Of a stretch of 64,000 nt of DNA, positions 9,270-21,465 are shown in pieces. The position numbers were made by a program, and so were the translations under genes. Below the pieces are notes generated by a model. The model was not told where the DNA came from. It did not search any database and saw only the letters and a program-made list of their open reading frames with translations. This DNA comes from an uncultured Pelagibacteraceae bacterium (GTDB taxonomy: Bacteria > Pseudomonadota > Alphaproteobacteria > Pelagibacterales > Pelagibacteraceae): assembly GCA_902578115.1 (NCBI GenBank), contig CACHBR010000001.1, positions 124,001 through 188,000 of the forward strand, written 5' to 3'. Positions within the stretch are counted from its first letter, which is position 1; every line of letters begins with the position of its first letter.

Positions 9270-10649
9270 ATGAAAAAATGGAAATTAGATAGTTGGAAAA
9301 ATTACCCTGTCAAGCATATCCCAAAATATGATGACATGGACGAGCTTAATCTCGTGCTAAATAAGATTAAACGTTTTCCACCATTAGTATTTGCTGGAGA
9401 GTCTAGATCTCTTATAAAACAACTGTCAGATGTTTGTGATGGAAAAGCTTTTTTATTACAAGGCGGTGACTGTGCGGAAAGTTTTGCTGAATTTCATCCT
9501 GATAATATAAAGGATACTTTTAAGGTAATTTTACAAATGGCTTTGGTTTTGTCATCCTCTGCATCTCTACCTGTAGTTAAAGTAGGAAGAATAGCTGGAC
9601 AGTTTTCAAAACCAAGAAGTTCTCCCATCGAAAATAAGAATGGTAAGGAATTACCAACTTATTTAGGGGACAATATAAATGGTATTGAATTTACCGAGGA
9701 GGCTCGTAAACCTGACGCAAAGAGATTATTTAGAGCATACTCACAATCTGCCTCAACTTTGAATTTATTAAGGGCATTTTCACAAGGAGGTTTTGCAGAT
9801 TTACGTCAAGTACATTTGTGGAATCTCGGTTTTGTAAAAGGAAGTCCTCAAGGAAAAAAATATAAAGAAGTAGAGGATAAAATAAGTGATGCATTATCAT
9901 TTATGGAAGCGTGTGGTATAAACGCTGACAATAATAGAAGATTAAGAACGGTAAATTTTTATACTTCCCACGAAGCTCTTCTTTTACCTTTCGAGCAAGC
10001 GATGACAAGAGTTGACTCAACAACTGGAGAGTATCATGATACCTCAGCACACTTTGTCTGGATCGGAGACAGAACAAGACAATTAGATGGAGGCCATGTT
10101 GAATTTTGTAGAGGAATAAAAAATCCAATAGGTTTAAAATGTGGGCCTACGCTTAAGCCTGAAGAATTAATAAAATTGTGTAATAAACTTAATCCACAAA
10201 ATGAACCTGGAAGATTAACTTTAATTTCTAGATTCGGAGCTGATAATGTCGATAAATTTTTACCAAAATTGATTAGATCGGTTAAGAAAGAGGGATTAAA
10301 TGTGATTTGGTCCTGTGATCCAATGCATGGAAATACTTTGGTATCTACCACAGGTTTTAAAACAAGACCTTTTAACAACATAGTTAAGGAAATCAAAAAA
10401 GTTTTTGCCGTTCATCAATCAGAAGGCTCTTATGCAGGTGGCTTACATATAGAAATGACAGGACAAGATGTGACAGAATGCACTGGTGGAGCTCAAAAAA
10501 TATCTGAAAAAGATTTATCTCACAGATATCACACACATTGTGACCCTAGATTGAATGCAAATCAAGCTTTGGAGCTTGCATTCTTAATCTCAGATGAGAT
10601 TAAGAAAAATTCTCAATATTCAAAAAATATTATTCAAGCGGCATCTTAG
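9270..10649 (+). CDS. 3-deoxy-7-phosphoheptulonate synthase, class II
   Basis: FLLQGGDCAESF, VGRIAGQFSKPRSSP, FWIGDRTRQLDGGHVE, GGLHIEMTGQDVTECTGG; start MKKWKLDSW at 9270. Confidence 0.95.
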   Translation: MKKWKLDSWKNYPVKHIPKYDDMDELNLVLNKIKRFPPLVFAGESRSLIKQLSDVCDGKAFLLQGGDCAESFAEFHPDNIKDTFKVILQMALVLSSSASLPVVKVGRIAGQFSKPRSSPIENKNGKELPTYLGDNINGIEFTEEARKPDAKRLFRAYSQSASTLNLLRAFSQGGFADLRQVHLWNLGFVKGSPQGKKYKEVEDKISDALSFMEACGINADNNRRLRTVNFYTSHEALLLPFEQAMTRVDSTTGEYHDTSAHFVWIGDRTRQLDGGHVEFCRGIKNPIGLKCGPTLKPEELIKLCNKLNPQNEPGRLTLISRFGADNVDKFLPKLIRSVKKEGLNVIWSCDPMHGNTLVSTTGFKTRPFNNIVKEIKKVFAVHQSEGSYAGGLHIEMTGQDVTECTGGAQKISEKDLSHRYHTHCDPRLNANQALELAFLISDEIKKNSQYSKNIIQAAS

Positions 10650-10698
10650 TAATTGAAAAACAATTACTAAGGTCTATTAATTAGATGATAGTAACATT

Positions 10699-11439
10699 AT
10701 GCAAACTACTGAAAGAATAAATCGTATAAAAAACTGGATTATTGATTACTGTAAAAATATGCCTATGGAGGCAAAAACTTTAGTAATTGGTGTTTCAGGA
10801 GGTATAGATTCCTCAGTGACAAGCACACTTTGTGCTCTTACAGGAAAAAAAACGATTATACTTTCAATGCCTATCAACCAAATAAAAGACCAACACAGTC
10901 TAAGTCTTAAGCATCAGGAATGGTTAAAAAATAAGTTTAAAAATGTAGAAGGACACATAATTAAACTTGATAATGTCTTTGATAATTTTAAAAATAGTTT
11001 ATCAAACTTTAAAAATAATCATGGACTAGCTAATTCTAGAGCTAGATTAAGAATGACAACACTTTATCAAGTTGCTGCATCCAACAATGGTATAGTTGTG
11101 GGAACTGGAAACAAAGTAGAGGATTTTGGAGTTGGTTTTTATACAAAATACGGTGATGGAGGAGTTGATATTTCTCCAATAGCTGACTGCACAAAAACAC
11201 AAGTTTGGGAGATGGGAAAATCACTAGGCATCATAAAAGAAATAATTGAGGCAGAACCAACCGATGGTTTGTGGGACGATGGAAGAACCGATACAAATCA
11301 GTTAGGTATGTCTTATGATGAGCTTGAAAAAGCTATGATGGACAAAACTAGTGAAGGTTATAGTAAGTATCTTGAAATTAGAAAAAAAAATCTACACAAG
11401 ATGAATCCTATACCTGTTTGTATGATGGAAGATGAATAA
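10699..11439 (+). CDS. nadE: NAD(+) synthase (ammonia-dependent)
   Basis: VIGVSGGIDSSVTSTL PP-loop, GTGNKVEDFGVGFYTKYGDGGVDISPIADCTKTQVW; no glutaminase domain. Confidence 0.92.
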   Translation: MQTTERINRIKNWIIDYCKNMPMEAKTLVIGVSGGIDSSVTSTLCALTGKKTIILSMPINQIKDQHSLSLKHQEWLKNKFKNVEGHIIKLDNVFDNFKNSLSNFKNNHGLANSRARLRMTTLYQVAASNNGIVVGTGNKVEDFGVGFYTKYGDGGVDISPIADCTKTQVWEMGKSLGIIKEIIEAEPTDGLWDDGRTDTNQLGMSYDELEKAMMDKTSEGYSKYLEIRKKNLHKMNPIPVCMMEDE

Positions 11440-12790
11440 ACAATTAAATATATTTAATACTCTTTCAGGAAAAAAAGAAAAATTTATACCTATTAACACA
11501 GGTAAGGTTGGGATGTATGTTTGTGGACCAACCGTTTACGATTTTCCACATATTGGAAACGCAAGACCACTTGTTGTTTTTGATGTTCTGTTTAGATTGC
11601 TAAAAAAACTAAATGGAAACGATAAAGTTACTTATGTAAGAAATATTACTGATATTGATGATAAAATCATTGAAGCCTCTAAAAATAAAAAAATTCCAAT
11701 AGATAAGCTTACAAATGATATTACAAAAAACTTTCACGAAGATTGTAAATATTTAAATTGTTTAAAACCAAATTTTGAACCAAGAGCTACCGAACATATT
11801 AAAGGCATGATTAGTATGACAGAAAATTTATTGAATAATAAACATGCTTATGAAAAAGATAAACATGTCTATTTTTCAGTAAACTCTTTTAAAAATTATG
11901 GAAAGTTATCTAATAAGAAACCTGGTGAGCTTGAGGCAGGTTCAAGAGTAGAGATTTCAAAATTAAAAAACAATCCATTAGATTTTGTTCTTTGGAAACC
12001 ATCTTCTACAGATGATCCTGGCTGGGATTCTCCATGGGGCAGGGGTAGACCAGGTTGGCATCTCGAATGTTCAGTTATGAGTGAAAAATATTTAGGAAAA
12101 AATTTTGACATTCATGGAGGCGGGTTAGATCTTGTATTTCCTCATCATGAAAATGAAATAGCTCAGTCTTGTTGTGCAAACAAAACAGATAAATTTGCAA
12201 ACTATTGGTTACACAATGGTTATGTTACTTATAATAAAGAGAAGATGTCCAAATCATTAGGTAATATAGTCACTATGCAAAAAATGAAAAATAAAATTAA
12301 TGGTCAAGTTATTCGTTTGGCATTATTGAGCTCTCATTACAAACAACCATTAGATTGGAACGAAAAGTTAGTTAATGAAAGTCAGAGTACCCTTGATAAA
12401 TGGTATAGCTTATACGAACCAGCTAAAGAAAGTAATTTAGATGATGATTTAGTAAGTCCACTGTTGGAGGATTTAAATACACCGGGGTTTATTTCAAAAC
12501 TACATTTATTATACGAAAAAGCTTCAAAAGGCGACAAGTCTTCCAAAAAACTTTTTCTTGAGGGTTGTAAGTTAATTGGATTAATGGAGGAAAATCAGGA
12601 GTCTTGGAAAAATTTTAAAAAAACAAAAATAAATATTGATGAAAGTACAATTGAACTAAAAATTAAGGAAAGAGAAAATGCTAGAAAAAAAGGTAATTAT
12701 AAATTGGCTGATGATATAAGAAAAGAGTTAGAAGAGAATGGGATTTCAATTGAAGATAAAAACAACAAAACGATATGGAAATATAAATGA
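11432..12790 (+). CDS. cysS: Cysteinyl-tRNA synthetase
   Basis: MYVCGPTVYDFPHIGNAR, GWHLECSVMSEKYLG, FPHHENEIAQS, KMSKSLGN. Confidence 0.97.
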   Translation: MNKQLNIFNTLSGKKEKFIPINTGKVGMYVCGPTVYDFPHIGNARPLVVFDVLFRLLKKLNGNDKVTYVRNITDIDDKIIEASKNKKIPIDKLTNDITKNFHEDCKYLNCLKPNFEPRATEHIKGMISMTENLLNNKHAYEKDKHVYFSVNSFKNYGKLSNKKPGELEAGSRVEISKLKNNPLDFVLWKPSSTDDPGWDSPWGRGRPGWHLECSVMSEKYLGKNFDIHGGGLDLVFPHHENEIAQSCCANKTDKFANYWLHNGYVTYNKEKMSKSLGNIVTMQKMKNKINGQVIRLALLSSHYKQPLDWNEKLVNESQSTLDKWYSLYEPAKESNLDDDLVSPLLEDLNTPGFISKLHLLYEKASKGDKSSKKLFLEGCKLIGLMEENQESWKNFKKTKINIDESTIELKIKERENARKKGNYKLADDIRKELEENGISIEDKNNKTIWKYK

Positions 12791-14388
12791 GTAAGGAAAA
12801 AATATATATTTTTGATACGACTTTAAGAGATGGAGCCCAGACAGAGGGTGTGAATTTTTCTATAGATGAAAAAAATAAAATCGCTAAATCACTCTCAGAA
12901 CTCGGTGTAGATTATTTAGAGGGCGGGTGGCCAGGAGCAAATACATTAGACACTACTTTTTTTAATAAACCTCCAAGTCTCGGCAATACAGTCTTAACTG
13001 CTTTCGGAATGACAAAAAAAAGTGGAAGAAGTGCACAAAATGATCCAGGTTTATCTGCTATTTTAAACTCTAATACACCCGCTGTATGTTTAGTAGGAAA
13101 ATCTTGGGATTTCCATGTGGATGTAGCTTTAGGCATTAGCAATAAAGAAAATTTAGAAAACATAAAAGAGTCAGCAAAATTATTTGTCAAAAATAAAAAA
13201 GAATTCATATTTGATGCTGAGCATTTTTTTGATGGTTATAAAAATAATCCAGAATATGCAATAAATTGTTTAAAAACTGCTTATGACGAAGGGGCAAGAT
13301 GGATTGTTCTTTGTGACACAAATGGAGGTACTCTTCCACATGAAGTAGGAGAAATTGTTTCAAAAGTTTCTAAAGTTATTCCGGGTAAAAATTTAGGAAT
13401 CCATGCACATAACGATACTGAAAATGCAGTAGCAAACTCTTTAATTGCAATTTTATCTGGCGCAAGACAAGTACAAGGAACAATTAATGGTCTTGGCGAA
13501 AGATGTGGTAATGCAAACTTAATGTCAGTTATTCCGACATTAGTCCTAAAAGAATCCTTTTCAAAAAAATTTGAGATAGGTATTAAAAAAGAGAAAATAA
13601 AAAAATTAACTGAATGTTCTAGATTACTTGATGAAATATTAAATAGAAAATCAAATAGACATGCAGCATATGTAGGTGCATCAGCTTTTTCTCATAAGGG
13701 CGGTCTTCATGTATCTGCGGTTACTAAAGATCCTAAAACCTATGAACATATAACTCCCAATTCAGTTGGAAATTTTAGGAATATAGTTGTCTCTGATCAG
13801 TCAGGTAAGTCTAATATAATTTCTAGATTAGAAAAATATGGAATTAAAATAGATAAAAATGATCCAAAGGTTCAAAGTTTACTTGATGAAGTAAAAGAGA
13901 GAGAATTTGCTGGTTATTCATATGATGGTGCAGATGCTTCATTTGAATTATTAGCAAGACGTCTTCTTGGCGAAATACCAAAATACTTAACAATTTCTAA
14001 ATATGATGTCTCTGTGAAAAGAGACTCGAAAGATAAAATAAATTCTTTTGCAAAAGCACATTTAGTAGTTGATGGTAAAGAAATTATTTGTGAGGGATCA
14101 GGTAATGGACCAGTTAATGCATTAGATAATGCGATTAGATCAAATGTAGATAAAGTTGGTAAATATTCCAAATATTTAAAAGATTTAAAACTAGTCGATT
14201 ATAAAGTTAGAATTTTAAACACCGGTACAAACGCAACTACGAGAGTCTCAATTGAAAGTACTGATAAAGAAGGAAAAAACTGGTTCACAATTGGTGTGTC
14301 ACCAAATATTATTGATGCATCTTTTAAAGCATTAATTGATAGTTTAGATTATAAACTTTATAAGGAAAAAGCTCCTGCAAATGATTAA
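12787..14388 (+). CDS. cimA: Citramalate synthase (LeuA family)
   Basis: IFDTTLRDGAQTEGVNFS, YLEGGWPGAN, IHAHNDTENAVANSL, C-terminal regulatory domain. Confidence 0.9.
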   Translation: MSKEKIYIFDTTLRDGAQTEGVNFSIDEKNKIAKSLSELGVDYLEGGWPGANTLDTTFFNKPPSLGNTVLTAFGMTKKSGRSAQNDPGLSAILNSNTPAVCLVGKSWDFHVDVALGISNKENLENIKESAKLFVKNKKEFIFDAEHFFDGYKNNPEYAINCLKTAYDEGARWIVLCDTNGGTLPHEVGEIVSKVSKVIPGKNLGIHAHNDTENAVANSLIAILSGARQVQGTINGLGERCGNANLMSVIPTLVLKESFSKKFEIGIKKEKIKKLTECSRLLDEILNRKSNRHAAYVGASAFSHKGGLHVSAVTKDPKTYEHITPNSVGNFRNIVVSDQSGKSNIISRLEKYGIKIDKNDPKVQSLLDEVKEREFAGYSYDGADASFELLARRLLGEIPKYLTISKYDVSVKRDSKDKINSFAKAHLVVDGKEIICEGSGNGPVNALDNAIRSNVDKVGKYSKYLKDLKLVDYKVRILNTGTNATTRVSIESTDKEGKNWFTIGVSPNIIDASFKALIDSLDYKLYKEKAPAND

Positions 14389-15085
14389 AAGCGTTGGCTT
14401 TTTACTTGTTAATCCTCAGCTTCCAGAAAATATAGGTTTTTGTGCAAGAGCATTAAAGAACTTTGGATTTAAAAAATTGGATATAATTAATCCAAAAGAA
14501 AAATGGCCAAACAAAAAAGCTATTGCCACTTCAGTGGGAGCAAGTGATATTCTTAAAAAAACAAAAATATATTCCTCTTTAAAAGTCGCATCAAACAAAT
14601 ATGATATTGTTTATGCATCAACAGCAAGGAAAAGAGATATAAATAAAAAACATCTTTCATTTAAACAATTTATTGAAAGTATAAAAAAAAATAGAAATAA
14701 AAAGATTGGTATTTTATTTGGTCCTGAAGCATCAGGTTTATCTAATGAAGATATAGGATACTCTAATTATATATTTAAGATTCCAGTAAATAAAAAATTT
14801 GAGTCATTAAATTTATCCCATAGTTTAATAATTGTATGTTTTGAGATTTTTAAACTCCTAAAACCAAGTTTCTTTAAAAAAGAAAAGCATTTGAGTGATA
14901 TCGCAAGCAAAAAAAAACTTAATATATTTTTAGATTTTCTAGAAACAAGATTGGATAGAAGGGGTTTTTTTGTTCCAAAAGAAAAGAAAAAAACTATGCT
15001 TATAAATCTAAGAAATATTTTTGGTAGAATTGAGTTAAGCAACAAAGAATTAAGGATTTTATCGAGTGTTTTTAGCAAATTATAA
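14381..15085 (+). CDS. TrmJ-like tRNA/rRNA 2'-O-methyltransferase (SPOUT)
   Basis: [53 protein letters not shown]. Confidence 0.85.
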   Translation: MIKSVGFLLVNPQLPENIGFCARALKNFGFKKLDIINPKEKWPNKKAIATSVGASDILKKTKIYSSLKVASNKYDIVYASTARKRDINKKHLSFKQFIESIKKNRNKKIGILFGPEASGLSNEDIGYSNYIFKIPVNKKFESLNLSHSLIIVCFEIFKLLKPSFFKKEKHLSDIASKKKLNIFLDFLETRLDRRGFFVPKEKKKTMLINLRNIFGRIELSNKELRILSSVFSKL

Positions 15086-15129
15086 GAGTAATTGACAAAT
15101 TTACAGGAACGATTATAACAATTTTTTTT

Positions 15130-15747
15130 ATGACAAAACGTATTAATGCAAAACACAAAGTTGACAGGAGGCTTAAAGTTAATCTATGGGGTCGTCCGAA
15201 GAGCCCGTTTAATACAAGAAATTATCCCCCAGGGCAACATGGACAAAATAAAAAAGGTAAACCAACTGATTATGGTATTCAGTTAAATGCAAAACAAAAG
15301 CTAAAATCCTATTATGGAAATATAAATGAAAGACAATTTAGAAATGTTTATAGAAAAGCATTAAAGAAAAAAGGTGATACAACAGAAAATTTAGTTGGTC
15401 TTTTGGAAACCAGACTGGATACTGTTATTTATAGAGCAAAATTTGCGCCAACTGTTTTTTCAGCAAGACAATTAATAAACCATGGTCACTTTAGAGTAAA
15501 TAAAAAGAGGGTAAATATTTCAAGTTATACTGTTAAAGAAAATGATTTGATCGAAGTAAAAGATAAATCAAAAAATCTTACGATTATTGAAGGGTGTCTT
15601 AGCAGCAAGGAGAGGGATGTACCGGAATATATTCAATACGATACAAAAAATAAAACTGCAAAATTAGTAAGAGTACCAAAGTTTGCTGACATCCCTTATC
15701 CTACTGTGATGGAGCCGAAATTAGTAATTGAATATTACTCAAGATAA
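15130..15747 (+). CDS. rpsD: 30S ribosomal protein S4
   Basis: [46 protein letters not shown]4 domain. Confidence 0.97.
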   Translation: MTKRINAKHKVDRRLKVNLWGRPKSPFNTRNYPPGQHGQNKKGKPTDYGIQLNAKQKLKSYYGNINERQFRNVYRKALKKKGDTTENLVGLLETRLDTVIYRAKFAPTVFSARQLINHGHFRVNKKRVNISSYTVKENDLIEVKDKSKNLTIIEGCLSSKERDVPEYIQYDTKNKTAKLVRVPKFADIPYPTVMEPKLVIEYYSR

Positions 15748-16062
15748 TAAAGATTTATCTTCAAAAAGTTTTTTTAACTCACCCTTTTCAAACATCTCTT
15801 TTACAATGTCACAACCGCCAACAAATTCACCTTTTACGTAAAGCTGAGGTATTGTTGGCCAATCAGTAAATTCTTTAATACCTTGTCTGAGTTCATCACT
15901 AGACAAAACATTTACACCTTCAAATTTAACATTGAGGTTTTTTAAAATATTTGAAACAGCCATAGAGAAACCGCATTGAGGAGCATCAGGTGTACCTTTC
16001 ATAAATAGGACAATATCTTTCGACGATATAATATCTTTAATTTTTTGATTTATCTCACTCAT
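15739..16062 (-). CDS. grxD: Monothiol glutaredoxin (Grx4 family)
   Basis: [19 protein letters not shown] (CGFS), [19 protein letters not shown]. Confidence 0.95.
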   Translation of the reverse strand: MSEINQKIKDIISSKDIVLFMKGTPDAPQCGFSMAVSNILKNLNVKFEGVNVLSSDELRQGIKEFTDWPTIPQLYVKGEFVGGCDIVKEMFEKGELKKLFEDKSLLS

Positions 16063-16292
16063 TTATCCTCCTCGGTTGTTAAAGCAAGAGCATGTAACTC
16101 GTTTCCCATTTTACCCTTTAACGCTTTATATACCATTTTATGCTGTTCGACTCTAGATTTTCCATTAAAAATTTTTGAAATAATCTTTGCAGAATAATGG
16201 TTATTGTCACCCATAGTATCTTTTAATTCAAGAGTTGCGTCTGGGAAAGCACTCATTATCATTTTTGATATTTCATCTTTAGTTAACGGCAT
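16059..16292 (-). CDS. BolA family protein
   Basis: [28 protein letters not shown]; overlaps grxD by 4 nt. Confidence 0.93.
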   Translation of the reverse strand: MPLTKDEISKMIMSAFPDATLELKDTMGDNNHYSAKIISKIFNGKSRVEQHKMVYKALKGKMGNELHALALTTEEDK

Positions 16293-18471
16293 TAAATTTA
16301 TTAAACCATTGATTATTACATTTATAAAGTTCTTCAGTTTTTATACTTAAAGTTTTGTCTATTTCAAATATGTCATTTTGTACTTCGGCAACTACTTCGT
16401 AGAAAGTATTGTCTTTTTTTAACATTTTTTCAATTTTTTCAAGATTGTTTTTTTCAATTTCTAATAGATAGCGGCCTTGGTCTTCTGCAAAAAAGTACTC
16501 ATTAAAATCAGAAAATTTTTTTGGTTTAGTTATTTTTAATCCTAACATTGACGCAATAGACATTTCTGCTAAAGCAACCAAGATTCCACCTGATGAAACA
16601 TCATGACAAGATAATACTAAATTATTTTTAATTAAATTTAAAACCGATAAACCATTATTTTTTTCATTTGTTAAGTTTATTTCTGGAGGGGGACCATCAT
16701 TAATCGAATAAATTTCTTTTAAAAAGGAACTTCTTGTCAAATGGCCAAAAGTTTTTCCTACAACAATAATTATATTACCAGTCTTTTTAGTTTTCATGTC
16801 AATAATTCTATTTAAATTATCAAAAATTCCAACTCCACCAATTACTGGGGTTGGAAAAATACTTTTTGAATTGGTTTCGTTATAAAAAGAAACATTTCCA
16901 GAAACAACAGGATAATCTAAAAACTCGCACGCTTCTTTCATACCCTCAATACATTCAACAAATTCTCCCATGACCTCAGGTTTTTCAGGATTTCCAAAAT
17001 TAAGACAATTTGTTACAGCCAATGGCTTCGAACCAACTGAAATTAAATTTCTCCAATTCTCACAAATAATTTGTTTTCCACCAGTTCTGGGGTCTGCTAC
17101 ACAATAATTTGCCGAGGAATCCACGGATATAGATATCGCCTTTTCTTTTTTATGCACTCTTACAACCGCAGCATCTCCACCAGATTTTTGTATTGTGTCA
17201 CACATAACCACTTGATCAAATTGATCTGTAATCCAGCTTTTGTTTGAATGGTCTGGAGAGGATAAAATTTTGAATAAAGCTTTATCTGTCTTTATTTTTT
17301 TTAACTCTTTTATTTTAAAATCATTCTTTTTTACTTTAAATTTCTTCCACTTCCTATCATATTGAGGTGCTTCATCTGCCAATGCAGTGATCGGTATATC
17401 CGCAACCTTTTTGTTATTAAAATTTAAAACTAATTTATTTGTGTCTGTGGTTTTTCCAATAACTACAAAATCTAGATCCCATTTATCAAATATTTTTTTT
17501 GCTTCATTTTCTTTTTTATCGTCTAGTATAATAAGCATTCTCTCTTGACTTTCTGATAACATCATTTCGTAAGGCGTCATATTTTTTTCTCTACAAGGCA
17601 CTTTATCTAAATCTAATTCAATACCAAGTTTTCCTTTTGAGGCCATTTCAATACTCGAAGAAGTTAATCCTGCTGCTCCCATATCTTGTATTGAAATAAT
17701 TGAGTTTTTTTTCATTAATTCTAAACAAGCTTCTAATAATAATTTTTCCGTAAAGGGGTCTCCGACTTGGACTGTTGGTTTCTTTTCTTCAGAGTTTTCA
17801 TCAAATTCTGCTGAAGCCATAGTTGCTCCGTGTATTCCATCCCTACCAGTTTTTGAACCAACATAAACTACAGGTTTATTTATTCCTTTAGCCTTAGAAT
17901 AAAATATTTTATTCTTTTTTGCGTGGCCAATTGCCATTGCATTGACTAAAATATTTTCATTATAAGTGCTATTAAATTTAGTTTCACCCCCAACTGTTGG
18001 AATGCCAACAGAGTTACCGTAACCACCAATACCGGAAACTACTCCATTTAATAAATTTTGTGTCTTTTTATTATCAGGAGAACCAAAGTGAATCGAATTC
18101 ATTAAAGCAATCGGTCTAGCTCCCATAGTGAAAACATCTCTTAAAATGCCTCCAACCCCAGTTGCTGCGCCCTGATAAGGTTCAATAAATGAGGGGTGAT
18201 TATGACTTTCTATTTTAAAAATAATGGCATCATCATCTCCGATATCAATAACACCAGCGTTTTCCCCTGGACCCTGGATTACAATTTTATTTTTTGTTGG
18301 TAATTTTTTAAGATGTATTTTAGAAGATTTGTAGGAGCAATGTTCATTCCACATAGCAGAAAAAATTCCCAGTTCTAATAAATTTGCTTCTCTACCTAAA
18401 AAATTTTTAATTTTTTTATACTCATCGAGTTTTAAACCATGTGACTGAATTTGTTCTTTCGTAATTTTCAT
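16279..18471 (-). CDS. purL: Phosphoribosylformylglycinamidine synthase subunit PurL
   Basis: [59 protein letters not shown]. Confidence 0.97.
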   Translation of the reverse strand: MKITKEQIQSHGLKLDEYKKIKNFLGREANLLELGIFSAMWNEHCSYKSSKIHLKKLPTKNKIVIQGPGENAGVIDIGDDDAIIFKIESHNHPSFIEPYQGAATGVGGILRDVFTMGARPIALMNSIHFGSPDNKKTQNLLNGVVSGIGGYGNSVGIPTVGGETKFNSTYNENILVNAMAIGHAKKNKIFYSKAKGINKPVVYVGSKTGRDGIHGATMASAEFDENSEEKKPTVQVGDPFTEKLLLEACLELMKKNSIISIQDMGAAGLTSSSIEMASKGKLGIELDLDKVPCREKNMTPYEMMLSESQERMLIILDDKKENEAKKIFDKWDLDFVVIGKTTDTNKLVLNFNNKKVADIPITALADEAPQYDRKWKKFKVKKNDFKIKELKKIKTDKALFKILSSPDHSNKSWITDQFDQVVMCDTIQKSGGDAAVVRVHKKEKAISISVDSSANYCVADPRTGGKQIICENWRNLISVGSKPLAVTNCLNFGNPEKPEVMGEFVECIEGMKEACEFLDYPVVSGNVSFYNETNSKSIFPTPVIGGVGIFDNLNRIIDMKTKKTGNIIIVVGKTFGHLTRSSFLKEIYSINDGPPPEINLTNEKNNGLSVLNLIKNNLVLSCHDVSSGGILVALAEMSIASMLGLKITKPKKFSDFNEYFFAEDQGRYLLEIEKNNLEKIEKMLKKDNTFYEVVAEVQNDIFEIDKTLSIKTEELYKCNNQWFNKFNAVN

Positions 18472-18472
18472 A

Positions 18473-19150
18473 TTAGTTCATCAAGCTTAAAAAAAGAGGT
18501 AGTCCACTATCATCAGAACAAATTTTATCCGACATTCTTTCCGGGTGTGGCATCATTCCTAATATATTTTTATTTTTATTAAAAATGCCAGCAATATTGT
18601 TTAATGATCCATTTGGATTAGATGCATTAGTGATATTACCTTTTTCATCACAGTATTTTATTGGTATTAAATTATTATCTTCTAATTCTTTTAAATGTTT
18701 TTTATCAGTAAAAAAATTACCTTCATTATGTGCAATATTTAATTTAACAACCTCATCTTTTTTGTACTTGTTAAAAAACTTATTTTTATTTGACTGAATC
18801 TTTATAAAAATATCTTTTGAAATAAATTTTAATCCAAAATTTCTTAAAAGTGCTCCTTGAAGAAGTCCACATTCAATAAGAATTTGAAAACCATTGCAAA
18901 TTCCTATAATTAAAGATCCATCATTTCCTGCTTTGATAACTTCATTAAGTATATTAGATTTGGCAGCGATTGCACCAGATCTTAGATAATCTCCATATGA
19001 AAAACCTCCAGGAATAACAATCAAGTCTGACTTTGGCAATTTTGTTTCTTTGTGCCAAACCATAGTATTCTTAAACTGTAATTTTTCTAATGTTACGGCA
19101 ATATCTCTATCACAATTTGACCCAGGAAAAACTACAACAGATGATTTCAT
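18473..19150 (-). CDS. purQ: Phosphoribosylformylglycinamidine synthase subunit PurQ
   Basis: [46 protein letters not shown]. Confidence 0.97.
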   Translation of the reverse strand: MKSSVVVFPGSNCDRDIAVTLEKLQFKNTMVWHKETKLPKSDLIVIPGGFSYGDYLRSGAIAAKSNILNEVIKAGNDGSLIIGICNGFQILIECGLLQGALLRNFGLKFISKDIFIKIQSNKNKFFNKYKKDEVVKLNIAHNEGNFFTDKKHLKELEDNNLIPIKYCDEKGNITNASNPNGSLNNIAGIFNKNKNILGMMPHPERMSDKICSDDSGLPLFLSLMN

Positions 19151-19389
19151 TCTTTTTGTTTTATTTTAAAATCTTCAATAATTTGATTTGATAATAATTT
19201 TTCACACATTTCTTTAACTTGATCTTGTGCTTTTGAGGGATTTTTTTCGTCTAAATCTATCTCAAAAAATTTTCCCTGTCTTATCTGAATTAAGTTAGTC
19301 ATGCCCATATTTTTCAATGTCTGACTTACCACTTTACCTTGAGGGTCTAGTACATCTTTTTTCAAAGTGACTGTTACTGAAAATTTCAA
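19147..19389 (-). CDS. purS: Phosphoribosylformylglycinamidine synthase subunit PurS
   Basis: 80-aa protein, VTLKKDVLDPQGKVVSQTLKNMG, between purQ and purC. Confidence 0.95.
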   Translation of the reverse strand: MKFSVTVTLKKDVLDPQGKVVSQTLKNMGMTNLIQIRQGKFFEIDLDEKNPSKAQDQVKEMCEKLLSNQIIEDFKIKQKE

Positions 19390-19390
19390 T

Positions 19391-20176
19391 TTATTTTTTT
19401 TTTATATTTATCGAAGTAGGTTTTTTAAAATTAACTTTACTGACGTTTGTTGTTTCAGGAACTATACCCAATCTTCTAGCAACCTCTTGATATGCTTGGA
19501 TTATATTTCCTAAATCTTTTCTAAATCTATCCTTGTCTAATTTTTTTTCACTTTTAATATCCCATAGTCTACACGTATCTGGACTAATCTCATCAGCAAG
19601 AATGACCTCCTTATTGTTATTAGTCCATATTCGACCAAACTCTAATTTAAAATCCACTAATTTAATTCCTATTCCTCTGAACATACCAGACATAAAGTCG
19701 TTTACTCTAAAAGTCATTTCCTCAATAGCATCTATCTCCTCTTTTGTTGCCCAATTAAATGCAAATATATGTTCCTTTGCAATTAAAGGGTCATCTAGTT
19801 CATCTTTTTTATAACAAAATTCTAGCAAAGGCTTATCTAAGACTGTACCGTCTGTTATACCTAGTCTTTTTGTTAAAGATCCAGTTGCAATATTTCTCAC
19901 AATTACTTCTATTGGAATAATTTCAACAAGTTTAATTAATTGCTCACGCATATTTAACCTTTTTACTAGATGGGTTTTAATACCAACTTGGTTTAAGTTA
20001 TTTAATATATGTTCTGAAATTCGATTGTTTAGTACACCTTTACCTTCTACAGTAGCTTTTTTTTTATTATTAAAAGCTGTGGCGTCGTCCTTAAAGTGCT
20101 GAATAGCCAAACCTTTTTCTTTAGTTTCGTATATTATTTTAGCTTTTCCCTCGTAAAGTTTTTTTCCTTTATTCAT
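19391..20176 (-). CDS. purC: SAICAR synthetase
   Basis: [52 protein letters not shown]. Confidence 0.97.
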   Translation of the reverse strand: MNKGKKLYEGKAKIIYETKEKGLAIQHFKDDATAFNNKKKATVEGKGVLNNRISEHILNNLNQVGIKTHLVKRLNMREQLIKLVEIIPIEVIVRNIATGSLTKRLGITDGTVLDKPLLEFCYKKDELDDPLIAKEHIFAFNWATKEEIDAIEEMTFRVNDFMSGMFRGIGIKLVDFKLEFGRIWTNNNKEVILADEISPDTCRLWDIKSEKKLDKDRFRKDLGNIIQAYQEVARRLGIVPETTNVSKVNFKKPTSINIKKK

Positions 20177-21465
20177 TTTAGTAATCTATTGAAAATTACA
20201 TTAATTTTCTTTGTATGATAACCAAAATCAAATAAATTATTTAAATTATTAACAGTTATTATGCCTCTAATTTTTTTATCTTCGAGTAGACTATCGTAAA
20301 AAGATATATCTTTATCTAAAGCTCTTAACGCACATTTTTGAACAATCCTATAAGCAACCTCTCTTTTTAAGCCTTTTTCTGTAAGATGTAGCAATACTCT
20401 TTGAGAAAAAAATAATCCTTTTGTTAAATCCAAATTTTTTTTCATATTATACTTGTTTACTTTCATTGATTTAACTATTTCATTCATTCTGCTTATAGCA
20501 AAATCTAAAGTTACAGTTGCATCTGGTCCAATATTTCTTTCAACACTGGAGTGCGAAATATCTCTTTCATGCCACAAAGCAACATTTTCCATCGCAGGGA
20601 TTACTGTTGCTCTTATCAATCTTGCTAAACCTGTAAGATTTTCACTAAGAACTGGATTTTTTTTGTGTGGCATCGCTGATGATCCCATTTGTTTTTTATT
20701 AAAAAATTCATATACTTCAGCTACTTCTGTTCTTTGTAAATTACGTATCTCAACAGCAAATCTTTCTATTGAACTCGCAATAATTCCTAAAATTGAAAAA
20801 AAATAAGCATGTCTATCTCTTGGTATTATTTGTGTTGAGATAGGTTCTATTCTTAGCTTTAATTTTTTAGCAACATATTTTTCTATTCTTGGATCAATGT
20901 TAGCAAATGTTCCAACCGCTCCCGAAATTGCACAGGTTGATATTTCATCTATAGCTTGCTGTAGTCTTTTTTTATTTCTAGAAAATTCTGCATAAAAAGT
21001 CAGAAGTTTAAGTCCAAAAGTTGTAGGTTCAGCATGTATACCATGACTTCTTCCAATACAGAGAGTAAATTTATGCTTGATAGATTGTTTTTTAATGGAA
21101 CTTAATAAATCCTCCATACCTTTTAAAATTATTTCTCCTGATTGTTTGAGTTGTAAATTAAAACAAGTATCTAATACATCAGAGGATGTCATACCCTTAT
21201 GTAAAAATCTTCCCTCTTTTCCTGATCTTTCCATTATTGAACTTAAAAAAGCAATTACATCATGTCTAACTTTACCCTCAATTTTTAAAATTTTATTCAC
21301 ATCAATTTTAGATTTTGATTTAACTTTTTTATAAACTCCTTTTGGTATTATTTTAAATTTTTCCATAGCTTGAGCGGCAGCAAGTTCAATCTCTAACCAG
21401 ATTTTATATCTGTTTTGATCTTGCCAAATTTTTTTTATCTCTTCCCTTGAATATCTTTCAATCAT
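20173..21465 (-). CDS. purB: Adenylosuccinate lyase
   Basis: [62 protein letters not shown]. Confidence 0.97.
   Translation of the reverse strand: MIERYSREEIKKIWQDQNRYKIWLEIELAAAQAMEKFKIIPKGVYKKVKSKSKIDVNKILKIEGKVRHDVIAFLSSIMERSGKEGRFLHKGMTSSDVLDTCFNLQLKQSGEIILKGMEDLLSSIKKQSIKHKFTLCIGRSHGIHAEPTTFGLKLLTFYAEFSRNKKRLQQAIDEISTCAISGAVGTFANIDPRIEKYVAKKLKLRIEPISTQIIPRDRHAYFFSILGIIASSIERFAVEIRNLQRTEVAEVYEFFNKKQMGSSAMPHKKNPVLSENLTGLARLIRATVIPAMENVALWHERDISHSSVERNIGPDATVTLDFAISRMNEIVKSMKVNKYNMKKNLDLTKGLFFSQRVLLHLTEKGLKREVAYRIVQKCALRALDKDISFYDSLLEDKKIRGIITVNNLNNLFDFGYHTKKINVIFNRLLK

Noticed and set aside
10034-10396. Antisense ORF in DAHP synthase gene
   Set aside because: Entirely within a confident CDS, no motif.
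14767-15156. 129-aa antisense ORF over the trmJ-like gene and rpsD start
   Set aside because: Overlaps two well-supported CDSs; no recognisable motif.
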